A DNA stretch of 64,000 nt from Eremophila alpestris peregrina (GCA_009792885.1 WMCF01000008.1:19209578-19273577), one strand, 5' to 3'. Counted from the first letter of the stretch, positions 25,259 through 37,782 are shown. The notes: a model not told the origin generated them from the sequence alone. Made by a program: numbers and translations.

Positions 25259-28200
25259 GTAAGTATGTTCTTGAGTTTGAGTTTGATTTTGGATGGTGGA
25301 TGGGTGGGAGTTTTGTTGTTTGGAGTGGTGGTGGGGGGATGGATATTGGCATTTTGCTTTTCTGATTTTTTTTTTTTTTGTGTCATTTACACTTGAAAAT
25401 GGCCAACTCTTGAATCTGTGTAACCTGAACTAAGTAAATGCTGGCTGGAATGTTTTGGGTTTTAAAAGAAGATTAGTTTATACACAGATGAGGATTTTCC
25501 TGCAGCTGTAAACAAAAAGTAACTTGCTATTCAAAATCAGCTTATAAAACACTTCAGCTGCATAGGGGTGCCTTACTGAAGTTGTCAGCTCAGTGGAGAC
25601 TCATATTCAGCTTCAGTGGTCAGCTCTTCAACACTGTGATTCCTACACCTGCGTGTATTTAGCTGTGCTTTGTCATGTGAAGTACACATTTGGGTCCTGA
25701 CTTGTCGTAACTGCAGAAATTCCTTGCCATAATTTCATCTTTGGCTTTCTCTTTATAAACTTTTTCTGATGTGTAGGCTAGGACCTGTATCTTGTGATGA
25801 AAGTACAGCATACATCCTTCAAGACTTTTTCCTATTCTCATTTCTTACATGTCTTTAATCTTTTGGAGTGGTTACAATGTACCACTTTGAGCTTCACTTT
25901 TATGAAACGTGGTTTTGGGCACTTCACTCAATTAACTGTTGCTTTCCTGAACATTAATTGATGTAATTATCTTCTGCCTTTTAAAATAAATGCACTTTTT
26001 TTGCTGAAGCAACAGGCACCTAAAGAGCTTGAGTTAGTTACAGGAGAGATCAGTTTCTGTGAAGCATGAGAAAACCAGTTTGACGTTTACATGCCAAGTG
26101 AATGTCTTATTCTTTTGAACTGGTGTGCTGCATCATTACACTTGTTTTCCCAGAATAAAATTCCATTAAAGTAATCTTGGCATTGTTAGTTACAGTAACA
26201 TTACTGCACAGTATTTTGAGACAGTGCTCTGTGGAATGGGATAGTGAATGGAAGTTAAAAGAGGTGGGCTAAAACACTTCACTAAACAGACTCTGCTTAG
26301 AAAATTCAGGCATCAACCTTGTTCTTACTGATCTGAGTATCAGTGAAGCACCTGTTAGTGTCACTTGAACAGAAAAATACAGAAAAGTAGGAAGAGGGAA
26401 ACAAAAATGAAGAGTGCTTGGTAGCTGGTCACTGTTGTGACTGATGCAGACTTGAGCATATATGGACAAAATTTGTTTGAACTCTCTTCAGAATATATGA
26501 GGGGTTGTGCAGCAGCATAGATATTAAATAACTTAGAGACTTTGTTTATGATGTCTATCAGATTGTGACCTAGAGAAGCTGAGAGTAGGGTGATAAAATA
26601 TTTAATGATGTTCAAACAAAAGGTATGTTCCAGTATGATTAAATGTAAAATTAAATCGCCAATGGTGAACCTTTACAAAAGAAGTCTGTTGAAAGTCTTC
26701 TTGGCTTAAGGTCTATTTAAGTTTTCTGTAGAGTGCAGCAGCTATGTGTCATCTTACTATGCAATATACTGTAATTACTGGTTTTGTACAAACCTATAGA
26801 AACTGGCATTTGGTAATGTTAGCCAAATAAACCATTAGGATGACTGGTATCACTGACTTGTGCTGTGATACTTGTGGAGAACAACATGGTCACTGTTTAT
26901 GCCAGATCAAAGTTGAAATCAGTAGATAAAATTTTTAAATGCCTTCTGTTAGACAGATGTGGTGTTTCAGTGTTTTGAGAAAAAAAACAACAATCTGTAC
27001 TCAACATAAAAGTAACTTATCACTGTATACATTCTTCTAAGTAGCATAAGACTTGGGCTTACCTGATAAGTATGTGTTTGTATTGAAAAGATCTGAAAAA
27101 TGTGTGTTACAGTTAGTGTGTACAAGTAATTTATCTTACTCTGAAGGATGAAAAATAAGGCTAAAACCACGGCATATAAAACTTTAGTGTCAATTAATGC
27201 ACTAAATGGAGTTGTATGCTCACAACCTCTTGAAAGAGCATCCCAAGTTGCACAGATGTGCACAAATATGTGGGTAAGATTATATTAGTGGTAAACTAAT
27301 GTTAATTTACATGTGCCAGGTTAATACATTGTGATCAGCTGTGAGACCCTGTTAGGAAATGTGTGTGTAATTTATGTGAAGCAAGCTGTAGCTTAGCATT
27401 CAGAATTCTGTAATCAACAAATCATCCCATATTTTGATAGTTGAAGGCATTTAAATAATTAGGCAAAAGGGGACTATGTTGGTTTTCTTTTTTTATGACA
27501 TAATCACTTTAAACAAAACCTTTTACTTTTCTTGCTTCTTAAAATAAATAGTTAACTATTCATAGTTACACCAAAACCAAAACTGATTATTGTACTTCAG
27601 TATTTTAATGACAAAAACCTGTGCTGTTGATAAAAACAGACCCAAGCAAGAATACAAGGTCTGTTGTTTAAGGCACTGTAACTCTGAGTTGAACCTCCTG
27701 AAAACTGTATCTTGCTTCTGGAAGTCACTGTATGTGAAAAGAATCACAGAACATGGAGTCCTGGTAACATTATGGCTGTCTTTTCCATATCCAGTAGCAG
27801 TATCATGGTTCTAACTAGTTCTAGCATCACATAAAATAATGCTTTAGTAGCCATATGAAATGGCTGCTAGAAGCTTAGGAAGATGGCTGCTGAAAACAAT
27901 CCTGACTTATCTTTGAAAGATGTGAATGGGAAAGGGGTGATAGGAGAACACACGGTGGTGACAGGGAGGTTTTCCAGCTGCCTGGCACTGAGAAATTTGG
28001 CACTAGCTCAAGGTCCAGTTGCTGTGTAAAAGCTAAACTTCTTGATCATCAGTCCTTCCATCATTATCCCTGTGCACCACAGGGTGGCATGAAGCCTTCA
28101 GGTTTTGCCACAGATTGTAACCTAAGGAGAGAAATTCTCCATTTGCTCTTCTGGACATGGAACAAAAAGTGAAAGTAAAGAAGTTCTACTATTCCATTCT

Positions 28201-28321
28201 CACGTGGGGCACTGAGGAATAAGAATTGCTTAGAAGCTGGTAGTCATCTCCAGTTGTCTCTTACTTTAGTTAACAAGATCCTTTTTATGTTGATTAAATG
28301 GACTTTTCTGCTTTTTTTTAG
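25259..28321 (+). other. WASL: WASL intron 6
   Basis: A 3.1-kb AT-rich intron, GTAAGT donor and TTTTTTTAG acceptor. I see no genes or identifiable repeats beyond short T runs. Confidence 0.8.
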
Positions 28322-28364
28322 ACACATTGGACATGTTGGTTGGGATCCAAACACAGGTTTTGAT
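28322..28364 (+). CDS. WASL: WASL exon 7, CRIB motif
   Basis: A 43-nt exon that completes Gln and encodes HIGHVGWDPNTGFD (residues about 210-224). This is the core of the CRIB motif, with the H-x-x-H and GWD signature that contacts GTP-bound Cdc42. It goes from phase 2 to phase 0. Acceptor T-run AG, donor GTAAGT. Confidence 0.96.
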
Positions 28365-28740
28365 GTAAGTAATTTAATAAATTACTGAAGACACTTATTT
28401 AAACTTTAAAGACTTTTTGCATTAAAGAACTGCATTGGAGAAAAGGTTAACTGTACAATTAAATAGTTATAAATTGGGATTTTATGATGTGATATAAACA
28501 GAGAGATGCTGGAGTAGACGGGAATAGGCAGGGGGACTGAGGGGAAAAGATTCAAAACCATCAGTTTTTCATGCAGGGTACTTAAACCTCCTAAGTACTT
28601 TCCCACTTGAAAAGTTGACTCAGAGATATGTACATCACTTGCTGCTCCTTTTAACTATATGGTCTGTGGGTACTTTTTTTTTTCCTAATACAAATGTCTC
28701 CACATTCCAAGCTTTTAAAACTAATGTGTCTGACTTGCAG
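28365..28740 (+). other. WASL: WASL intron 7
   Basis: A 376-bp intron between GTAAGT and TTGCAG. The reading frame of exon 8 happens to stay open back into it to about 28,615, which has no coding meaning. Confidence 0.85.
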
Positions 28741-28894
28741 GTAAACAACTTAGACCCAGAACTGAAAAATCTGTTTGATCTGTGTGGAATTTCAGAGGCT
28801 CAACTAAAAGACAAAGAAACTTCAAAGGTCATATATGATTTCATTGAAAAAACAGGAGGTGTGGAAGCTGTTAAAAATGAACTCCGCAGACAAG
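28741..28894 (+). CDS. WASL: WASL exon 8, GTPase-binding/autoinhibitory domain
   Basis: Encodes VNNLDPELKNLFDLCGISE to AVKNELRRQ (residues about 225-275). This is the C-terminal half of the GBD, which folds with the C region of the VCA tail in the autoinhibited state and is released by Cdc42. Tyr256 of VIYDFIEK, the phosphorylation site for Src/Abl-type and Ack kinases, is present. The exon ends in phase 1, with the G of Ala. The donor is GTGGGA, weaker than the others in this gene but consistent with the phase of exon 9. Confidence 0.96.
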
Positions 28895-31800
28895 GTGGGA
28901 TTCCTTTTATTTCCACACAAAAATTAACAGGGTATTTTTTGCCTTAAGGATTGCAGTAGAAACTGTTGATGGTGAGCAGTTTTTTATTCTCTTCTCTGGG
29001 CTTCATGTCACTGCAGTTGCACTGGATCATGTTTCCATACACTGTGCTATGTAAAAACATTCAGGCATGACCTATGAGAGTATTTTTCCCTGAGGAATAA
29101 GGATACTTATGCCAATTAAGTAATATCCAGTAGCACTTAGTCTGAATGCAAAGCTACGCTGTATGTTTGATACAGATTTTTCAGACTCTGTACGTTAAAT
29201 ATTTATTTATAATCCCAATCTTATAAATAAATTAAAGTGTTGCAAGCCATAATGCTGTTGTCAGCTGTAGTGGTAGTAGATGGCTGGCAGGTATGTATGC
29301 TGCCCATTTACCCTGGCAGCTCTCTGTAGAGAACCTTGCAACAGCTACAGACCTGCCATTTTTTATATTTTTTAAAGTTAGTTTTTTCCTAATTGGAAAT
29401 GAAAAATATTAGGTTTGAACATGCCTCTGCAACAAAAAAATTCTCAAATAAGCTGCTGCCTGCCTAACCTTTAAATGTGACCTCAGCTGATGCATTATCT
29501 AGTGGAGAATAGTAAGTCAGTTTAATTTTACACTGCTAGTATCAAACTTTCAAAAATTTGCTTAGAGCTCTTCTCAAGAGAAAAATTTTTGTAACTGGTG
29601 AAATTATAGCAGTTTGAGAACACTGAGTGAATTGTTCCGTTGTTTAAGACATACAGATTGAGGGTACAATGACTTGTAACATTTATTCCTTAGGTCCCCC
29701 ACGGTGGAGCGGTATGTACTGAGCTGGCATCTGAGCATATGCTCCTAAGTATTCATGCTGTGGTGTGATTTCTTTCCTAGCTGATACCTAGTCTGCACCT
29801 GTTTGAATGCAATACTAAAAATTATGTCCAAACTTCTTAGTTAAATTGCAAGCAAAACTCCCAATTATGAATATTTTTCTCAGGAAGAAATCTGTCAGCT
29901 TCTCTGTAGAATCTTAACTCTGTTTAAATGATGACAGGGTTGTTGATCCCAGATTGCTAACTTTAAAACTAGATTGAGGAGACTTGCCTTGGAGCTTACG
30001 ACTAGCTTAAAAGATTTTTAAATGCCAATTTTTCTGTTTTGTATGTGTTAACTTCACATTATGGCCATTTGCATGTATGCAATTAAAAGAAAATCTGCCT
30101 CATCTGTAATATGCATGATTATAATCTATCTCTGTGCTTTTTTGATTGAAGTAGATAAAATACTCCAGTATTTCAGTGGGTTTATCTACAATTGCATTAT
30201 TTGATGTAGGGGCTTGACTGCTGTTTGAAGTGTTCTTTCTCAACTGAAAAACATTTTTCTCTGTTTATTGCAAGAATTTCTGTGCTTACGTATCCACCCT
30301 GCTAGGATGCTGACTGGAGAGTTGCAGACAAGCCATTCTGCTAAAATGGAAATTATTTTCCTGTTTTCCCTGCCCTTTCCCTAGTTTTGATACTGGTGGC
30401 TGCCTTTTTTTGTGACAGTACCATCTATAGACGATTATACAAATTTTTATTGTTAATAGCAGTGTACAGATTAGTGTGCATTTATAAAAAAAGCTAAAAT
30501 TCTTCTCTTGCTTTGGTTGTACCATCTGTTTGAGGGGGAAGGGAAGAGAGGATGAGTTAATGGTGCTCCTCCCTCATTTCACTACAGCTGAATGCAGACA
30601 AGCAGAATGCTGTTTGCACAGATTGGATGTGGCAGATCTCTCTTTAGTTATAATGCGAATAAGCCGTTTCCCCACAGGAAAATGGAAATGCAGGGACAGA
30701 GCAGGCTGTGGAGCCATGACCCCGCCGTGTCTCCTCAGTGCTGCAAAAACCCGGCCGTGCTCGGCGGGTTGTTACACTCGCTAATGCCGCCCTCCAGTGG
30801 CCGCGAACGGAACTACAGCCAGAGCCGCCAAAAATGGCCGTTTTTAAAATCAAGAATGTTCCAAGTATCTCTCTTGGAAAATACAAGGCATTTCAGAGGC
30901 AATTCCCTCTATGTTGCTCTTGTGAAAGGGTAGGAAAAAAACCAGCAGTTCGTGGAACTTAAGAACATAATACATGATTTTAAGAGTAGTATCTTTCTTT
31001 AAAGATGAGCAGGAAAGGAGGCACAGAGGTACTGTGTGGCTCCTGTTTCCCCAAAATCCCATTTTTATGAACGTTCCCTTCTCTATGCCAGTCCTGCCAG
31101 CCTGCTTTCTTTGCAAGTAACACAAAAGGGATAATAGAAGGGGTAAAGAAGTATATTCTTGAGTGTAATACCCTTTTTTTATAAAGGCATGTGAAATCAA
31201 ACATGAATTTTCTTAGTTGTATGATGGCGCCTGGATTATTAAGAAGTTATGTGCAGCAACCACACAACCTAAAATACCATGAGCCATTAGCTGCTTAATG
31301 GAAGAAGAAATTAAACGGTGCTATTTAAAATGCCATTAGCAAAGCAAGTACATTTTAAGGCCACTTCACAGAGAAATGATCCTGTGTGTAGCCCTAAAGT
31401 TGTTTCCTTTTGATAGCCCCTGCCATAAGGGTATGGTTGGAAGTAATTTTCAGTAAAAGAGAGTAAGAGTCAGTTTATATTGCATTATAATGCATTGGTT
31501 GAGGGGAGGGGGTGTTACTAGAAAATACCGCTTCAAAAAATGCTTGCTTCTGTAATTACCTAATAAAATAATAGACAGATTAGAAAATGGAAATTCTGTA
31601 TTTCACTTTAAGTGTATTTTCAGAAAAGTTTTTCTCTTTTGTTCTGTCCTAGCACAACAAAACTTTACAGAATTCTTCTGAATTTTTATCAGTCATTCTA
31701 TGTATTGCACCTGCTTCCTGCAGTGCTTGACTCTTTCACAAAATACACAACTGACATAGGCTGTGTTTAGCTTGGTTTGCCCTATAGGGCAGAAATACAG

Positions 31801-31966
31801 TTTATAGTCAGCTGTATCCAGTTTAATCCAGAATTGGTAAAATTTGCACAGGCACAGAGATCCTTGCAAAAGGCAAGGCACAGCCTGTATTCTTTTTCTG
31901 CTGGTCTCTGAAAGACTTACGGGTATTGAGTAGCTGGTAATTCAAAGTTGTTTTGTTTCATTTCAG
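28895..31966 (+). other. WASL: WASL intron 8
   Basis: A 3.1-kb intron, otherwise AT-rich, containing an isolated CpG-rich patch at about 30,650-30,850 and an AT-rich segment with clustered factor-like motifs at about 31,205-31,430. The acceptor is TTTCATTTCAG. No gene is recognised inside it. Confidence 0.8.
30650..30850. promoter_or_regulatory. Isolated CpG-rich patch in WASL intron 8
   Basis: By my count about 15 CpG dinucleotides fall in about 200 bp, while flanking intron has almost none. It contains GCCGCCAAAAATGGCCG, which includes an ATGGC core like a YY1 site. Such a patch could be a small alternative promoter, an insulator-type site or the remnant of a GC-rich insertion. No open reading frame here is recognisable. 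Confidence 0.3.
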
Positions 31967-32487
31967 CTCCACCTCCGCCACCACCGTGCAGAGGAGGACC
32001 CCCTCCACCTCCACCTCCCCCTCCCCACAGCTCGGGCCCTCCTCCTCCCCCTGCTAGGGGCCGAGGGGCACCACCTCCCCCTCCTTCAAGAGCTCCCACA
32101 GCGGCACCTCCGCCCCCACCTCCGTCTAGACCTGGTGCAGCAGTGCCCCCGCCTCCTCCCAACCGGATGTATCCTCCACCACCGCCAGTGCATTCCTCAT
32201 CTGCTCCATCCGGCCCTCCTCCGCCCCCGCCGCCACCGGCAAGTGGCTCATCTGTTCCCCCACCCCCTCCGCCTCCTCCGCCCCCTCCTGGTCCTCCTCC
32301 ACCGCCAGGCCTTCCTTCTGAGGTTGATCACCAGCTTCCAGTTCCTGCGGGAAACAAAGCAGCACTCTTGGATCAAATCAGAGAAGGAGCTCAGTTAAAG
32401 AAGGTAGAACAGAACAGTCGACCAGTGTCCTGCTCAGGAAGAGATGCACTGCTAGACCAGATACGACAGGGTATACAGTTGAAATCT
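31967..32487 (+). CDS. WASL: WASL exon 9, proline-rich region and WH2 motifs
   Basis: Encodes residues about 276-449 (174 codons). The first 120 or so residues are a polyproline region with repeated 5- to 11-proline runs separated by GG, SG, RGRG and SR spacers. It binds profilin and SH3 proteins such as Nck and Grb2. Then come the first WH2 motif (NKAALLDQIREGAQLKKV) and the second (GRDALLDQIRQGIQLKS, its last Val in exon 10), which deliver actin monomers to Arp2/3. Phase 1 in, phase 0 out; donor GTGAGT. This exon is very GC-rich compared with the introns. The opposite-strand glycine-rich frames here are shadows. Confidence 0.97.
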
Positions 32488-33503
32488 GTGAGTAAAAGCT
32501 GTTTCTCCTTCAGGTCCCCCTGGGACTTGCAAATGCAGTGTGAACAGTAAAATGTGGCTCTGCTTTGGGGCTGGATTATGTTTTAGAGTTTCTGAAGCAA
32601 TGACTAAACAGTAGTACTGAGAAAATGGAAAGAACACACATTTGCTACAGATGGGTTTTGGTACATGAAATTACCCTTTCAAACTCATTTCTCATTTTTG
32701 AGTAAAATCTGTGAATCCTACAATGATGATGCCATAGTATCATGGCTGTACAGAACTTTTGCAAGGATTATGAAAGATTGTTGCTTTCCTGACTATTCAG
32801 TAAAATAATCTAAACTGCAGGGGATGAGTTTAGGAGTAATGGTATTGGAAGGCAACCACCAGATTTATTAGTTTGTTTTTATTTTCATTTTAAAATGGAC
32901 CTGTGTTCTGCAAATATTGAGGCTTGTAAGAAGGTGGCTGCCTGTGTTTTGACAAGTGCTGCCCATAAGAGCTGCCGTAGCTGTCCTTGCTGCAGCACAG
33001 GCTATTAACATTTCTTACTGATCACACTGATTATCTTAAAAATAATTTCCTAAAACTGTTTTGCCTGTTGATACTTACATTTTGCCACTCCTCTGCACTT
33101 GAGGCTTCTGCTGTAAAAATTAGAGGGTGTGTTCATATTTATTTACCTTTAGAGGTAGGCATTATCAAAGTTAATTACTTCAGAAGGGATTATCAGCCCA
33201 AAGCAGTCTCAGTTTACAAACCTAAACAATGAAAAATATTTTGTGGTATATACCAAAGATAAAATAAATAATGGTTATGCAGCCACACAAGTCATGCCTG
33301 TACAACCATAGTAAGAAGCTTTCCTTTAGATGAGTGCTCACTTCATCAGAGCTGAAATATTTGACCTTGGGTATGGCTAACTACAGTTTTGTTGTATGGT
33401 TAAAAAGTTGACTTTTTTCAATAAAGATTTTGCAGTTTGAGCTAAAGGAACAAGCTTATCTGTTTTGCTAATTGCATCTTTCTTTTGTAACCTTTTTTCC
33501 AAG
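32488..33503 (+). other. WASL: WASL intron 9
   Basis: A 1,016-bp intron, GTGAGT donor to TTTTTTCCAAG acceptor. Reading through the donor would add Val and a short unrelated tail ending at about 32,550. No repeat is recognised. Confidence 0.85.
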
Positions 33504-33612
33504 GTATCTGATGGTCAGGAGAGTGCACCACCTACACCTGCACCCACCTCAGGAATCGTGGGTGCATTAATGGAAGTTATGCAGAAAAGGAGCAAAGCCA
33601 TTCATTCTTCAG
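33504..33612 (+). CDS. WASL: WASL exon 10, central (C) region
   Basis: Encodes VSDGQESAPPTPAPTSG, then IVGALMEVMQKRSKAIHSS (residues about 450-485). The first Val completes the second WH2 (LKSV). The amphipathic helix GALMEVMQKRSKAIHSS is the C (connector) region, which binds Arp2/3 and, when autoinhibited, the GBD. The two serines before the acidic tail are the CK2 sites known in mammals. Ends in phase 1; donor GTGTGT. Confidence 0.96.
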
Positions 33613-35003
33613 GTGTGTCTGATGGAATTTTCCTGACCTCACAGTGTCAGGTTTTCAAGAGTTCACTTCTGTTTATCATAAAATACTCCTGGAGAAAAGC
33701 ATGGATTCCAGCATATAGTGCAGGGCAGAATGCTGTTTGCAGTGCCCTGGTGATGGGCTGACTGGTTCCTTCATGCTGCTTTGAATTACTGTAGCAATTC
33801 GCAGCAATCCTCAACTAAGTTACTGAGCAAGGTTAATATCCTTATAAAGATTTTGTTGTTGTTGTTGCAACTGACTTGTTTTTATTTACTAGCTGTCTGA
33901 TGAAATAAGTTGTCAAAATATTTTGGAAGAAAGTTTTTGGTGCTTTCTGTTTGTTGACAGTAATCTCTTGCCAGTATGCAGCTCCAGCGCTGTGGTTCCC
34001 AGTGGGCTTTGGCTGCCACCTCCTGGATAAGGAGCAGATATTCAGTGTTACTTGCCTGGGCTTCTGCCAGGACTCAAATCAACTTCCCATGCTTAAGTGC
34101 TGGGAAAAATTAGGGCTGCAAAGGGATTTGCATTTCTCAAATACCAGCTTGCAAAAAATGTAGTGAAGTAGCTGCAGTGCAACTATTTGGGTACTTCTGT
34201 TCTGTATAGGCTTTGATACATTTTTAGAGCTTGCCTTGATATCAGAACTGGGTATGCAGTCTGCAGAGCATGTGACCAAGTGCAGTATGGTTTGTTGATA
34301 TGCTGTCCTATGTAGTAATTGCCAATTTTGGTACTTAACATAAATTAAATACCTAAATACAGTGTTTTCCTATGGGAAGGAAGTGCTCTTGTCCTACAAA
34401 TAAGTAGTTTCATTTTAACAGGCTACATTTTTTTAAGTATGCTGCATATAAAAAAAGTGGAAGGCTGAATAAGGGCAACAAATGTTGACGTTGAAGTTCA
34501 TTACACAGCTTTCAGTATTCCAGTATCCATGATGGTCTTTAGCTCACCAGACTTTTTCTTGGGGGCTGGCTTTTTATCTGCTTGTAAAGTAAACATTCCA
34601 TTATGTAGTAAACCTGGGGAAGCAGTTCTTACATTCCAGAAATTAATCTGTTCTTGAAGTTTAACAGCCAGTCTGGAACAAGCTGGCAACTTGCACATTA
34701 AGAAAGAGTAAAAAGTAGTAACTGTTAAAAGAGAGCTTCTGATTCTTTTTCTCTAAAACAAAACACATTTTTCCTATGTGAGGAAAAGATTGAGAAAATA
34801 AACAAATTAGATTTAACTTCCAGCTAGTAACCATCTGAACTGGATGTCATGTCTAGCAAGCTTAAAATAGAGTATTACTAAATGTATTGTCATGATGATC
34901 TTGAACTGATCGTTCACTTTTCAGAAAATTGTGATGGAAATCAGTAATACTTTTATCATGTTAATTCTGTGCATGCAAGTGACTTGCTTTTCCTATCTTA
35001 CAG
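33613..35003 (+). other. WASL: WASL intron 10
   Basis: A 1.4-kb AT-rich intron, GTGTGT donor to TATCTTACAG acceptor. Nothing else is recognised. Confidence 0.85.
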
Positions 35004-35065
35004 ATGAAGATGAGGATGAAGACGATGAAGAAGACTTTGAGGATGATGACGAGTGGGATGATTGA
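35004..35065 (+). CDS. WASL: WASL exon 11 coding part, acidic tail and stop
   Basis: Encodes DEDEDEDDEEDFEDDDEWDD and a TGA stop (35063-35065). This acidic (A) region binds Arp2/3, and the penultimate-type Trp in DEW is the residue that contacts the complex. The last residues read DEWDD where the mammalian protein I recall ends DEWED. All visible coding exons total 466 residues, giving about 505 with exon 1. Confidence 0.96.
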
Positions 35066-35804
35066 TCATATATTATTATATATATATTTTTTAAGGTGAA
35101 TGATATACTAAACACTGCTTTCTGTCTATGGATTCTGTAAAATTATCATGTAAATGTTCTACCAATTTGCTGTATATTTTTGTTGCCTTTTGCTTTTTTA
35201 TTAATCTGTGCAATACCTCATTTAATCTGTAAAGGTTTGTCATAATCCTCTACAAAGCTACTCCCTGTTAATGTGTGCAAGTTTACACCTGGATGATCAT
35301 GTACATGTGAATACTTTCCATTCCATCAATAAGGGAGTTTAAATGTAATATGTGAGACTGACAAAAACCTTAATGTAATTTAGTTATAATGCAAGAAGGA
35401 AAACACTATTTTCATACCCTACTTTTTCTGTATCTAAATTTTCTTATTAAAGCCTAGTATAGCACTATGTTCTTTAAGTGATGCAGCTCTTAGTTTATTT
35501 AGCCCCTTGATTTCCAATGCAATGTTATATGAATGTTGAGGCTGGTTTATACTATTGCATGGTTTCAAATACATCAAAACATTGCAGTTCAAATCTTAGC
35601 AGTATGCTTTACATAACACAAAAGCACTACAGAAATGCACAGCTAGTTGTGAAAATTACTTTGCCCTAACTATAGTACAAACTACTATTGAACAGCAGTA
35701 GTAATTAAATTCTTCAATTGGGGACCTCTATCTGAAGTTAAACAGGGTGGCTCTATCTTGTCATAGTGATAAAGGCAACTTTGATGCAGACAAGTTCAAC
35801 TTCT

Positions 35805-35915
35805 GGTTGGTTTGCTTTGGTTTGGGGTTTTGGGGAGGGTTTCTGGGGGATTTTTGGGGGGTTGGGTTTTGTTTGGTGGTTGGTTGGTTTTTTTGTTTGT
35901 TTTGTTTTGTTTTTC
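35805..35915 (+). repeat. G/T-rich low-complexity tract with G-quadruplex motif in WASL 3' UTR
   Basis: Six or more runs of 3-6 Gs with T-rich spacers occur at 35,824-35,866, followed by TTGG/TTTGT repeats to about 35,915. It is on the sense strand, so it could form an RNA quadruplex in the mRNA if the UTR extends past it. Confidence 0.75.
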
Positions 35916-37264
35916 TGCCCTGCTCTTACTTTCAGAATGAAGATATCTAAATTACTGGGGGCTGTACTGGAGGCTGGCAATCGCTACAGTTTGATCTATT
36001 TTTAAAATCAATTTTTTGTGGTTCTTAGGCTGAAGGGCTGCATTTAAGGCTTGCTTCAATAGCATTTAATTACTTTTTAAAATTTGTAGGACATTGGTGT
36101 ACTAATAAACACAAGTGGTATTACTTTGCAGTCTTTGCTTTATGGTACACAGCAGATGCTGAAACACCAAGCCTACATCCTGTAGGTTGGAAAGTCATTA
36201 ACTCAGAGTTATACACTTTGGATAAGTACTGAACTTTATGACAGTATTTTGTCTTTATATGTTGGCTTTAAGACCGAGGGTTGTGATGAAGATCAAGAAC
36301 CTGATTCACAAGAATAGTATTTGAATTAGTGGACAGAAAATGGGATTTTCATTTCACAGCTTGCACATTTATATACATTGTACTTTGTAGTGCAGTAAAC
36401 ATTGGCACACCTGCCTATTACGAAATACTAATCTATGCTATGTGGGTATTTAATATCTGCAGCATTAATTACTGTACTTACTGTAATTTTCAGGTAGAAA
36501 ATCTTTTTTAAAACCACATTATATGACACAGAATGTTTAGTTAAGTCAGTTACATTTGGAGTGTAGTTAATACATAGTGTCCTGGGTCTTTGACTGTAGT
36601 CAGGGTATCAAAGGCAATTTAAGTTATCAGAAAATACTGACTGAAACCCAGTGTTGACCTGATCTTGACAGGCTGGACCTGCATGATACGGCTCGCATTT
36701 CTAACCCAGTTGAAACCTAGTCTTTAGCAAAATAATTTAGTTGTAGGAGGAAAAAAGAAAGTTGCTGAAAAGTAGTGGGAGAGGTAAGGCTGTAGTTAAA
36801 TTATTCAGAGGATGCTAACTTCCTTGCAAGAGTAATTTAAGCACATAACTTGAGAAAAAAAGTTGCCAAGTGGTCTCACTTTCTTGCAGTAACTTTCACA
36901 TTGGCCTCCACTGCTGGAAGCACTTCCTGCTAGCTTTGCTGCTGTAGTGGTTTGAGCTTTGAATCAAGTGCAAGTGCAGCCTCGTGTAGCTAATGGCAGT
37001 GGAGTTAACAACTTGTGTATAAGGAAAATATTTGTATGGCTTTCATATAACTTCTGGCACTGCTCTCTTATTTTTATTGCATATAGGGCATTTTAAAATT
37101 AAGCAGATGAGGCCTAGAGGTTTTCCTAACATGCTACTTACTAGATATGTTTAGCTGTTATGTTCCCAGAATTGGAATTTCTGTAATATAGTTAATAATT
37201 AAACATCACGGTTCATTAATCAAATTTCTATTCTGCAGTTGGGAGCTCTGAAGTTGCATTATTT

Positions 37265-37270
37265 AATAAA
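37265..37270 (+). terminator. WASL: WASL poly(A) signal candidate
   Basis: AATAAA with G/T-rich sequence about 30-40 nt downstream (GTTTTTGGGTTTTC). Confidence 0.45.
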
Positions 37271-37776
37271 ACTTTGATTTGTAGATACTGGCCAAAGAAA
37301 GTTTTTGGGTTTTCTATTTCTTCACACAAAAAGTACACTCACACCTGTGGTGTCCAGGTTAGTATTTACTTTAAAGTAGTGTTTGTTCATGATAAATTTC
37401 AGGCGTACAGACTGTGATGGCTGTTAAGTTAGTCATAGCTGCATGCTTCAGCACTCTGCCACTTGCACTCCGAGCAGAAAATAGCATTTCATGATACTGG
37501 TGCATTGTTGCTAAACATTGTAATGAAGGCCTCTTATATATTCTGGTTAATTGACTGTCCAGATAGCCTTGGCAATTAACAAACTAGCATGAGGCTTTTG
37601 TATCTCAACACTCTATGTGCATAGACAATATCAGCTAGCCACTTGTACGTATGAAATTCGTAAGAACTTCTCAATCATTCAGTTTTCCATTTATCAAACT
37701 GAAATTTTTAGTATGTGAATTTTTGAAATGTACAGTGAATAGGATGTTGCACTGGTGGCAATTCATCATGAAGCAT

Positions 37777-37782
37777 AATAAA
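37777..37782 (+). terminator. WASL: WASL distal poly(A) signal candidate
   Basis: AATAAA followed about 30 nt later by ACTGTGTGGTTTTTAAG. This is the most distal canonical signal before recognisable UTR-like sequence gives out. Confidence 0.45.

Noticed and set aside
31917..32162. Glycine-rich minus-strand ORF (81 codons)
   Set aside because: It is the antisense shadow of WASL polyproline codons (CCN read as GGN).
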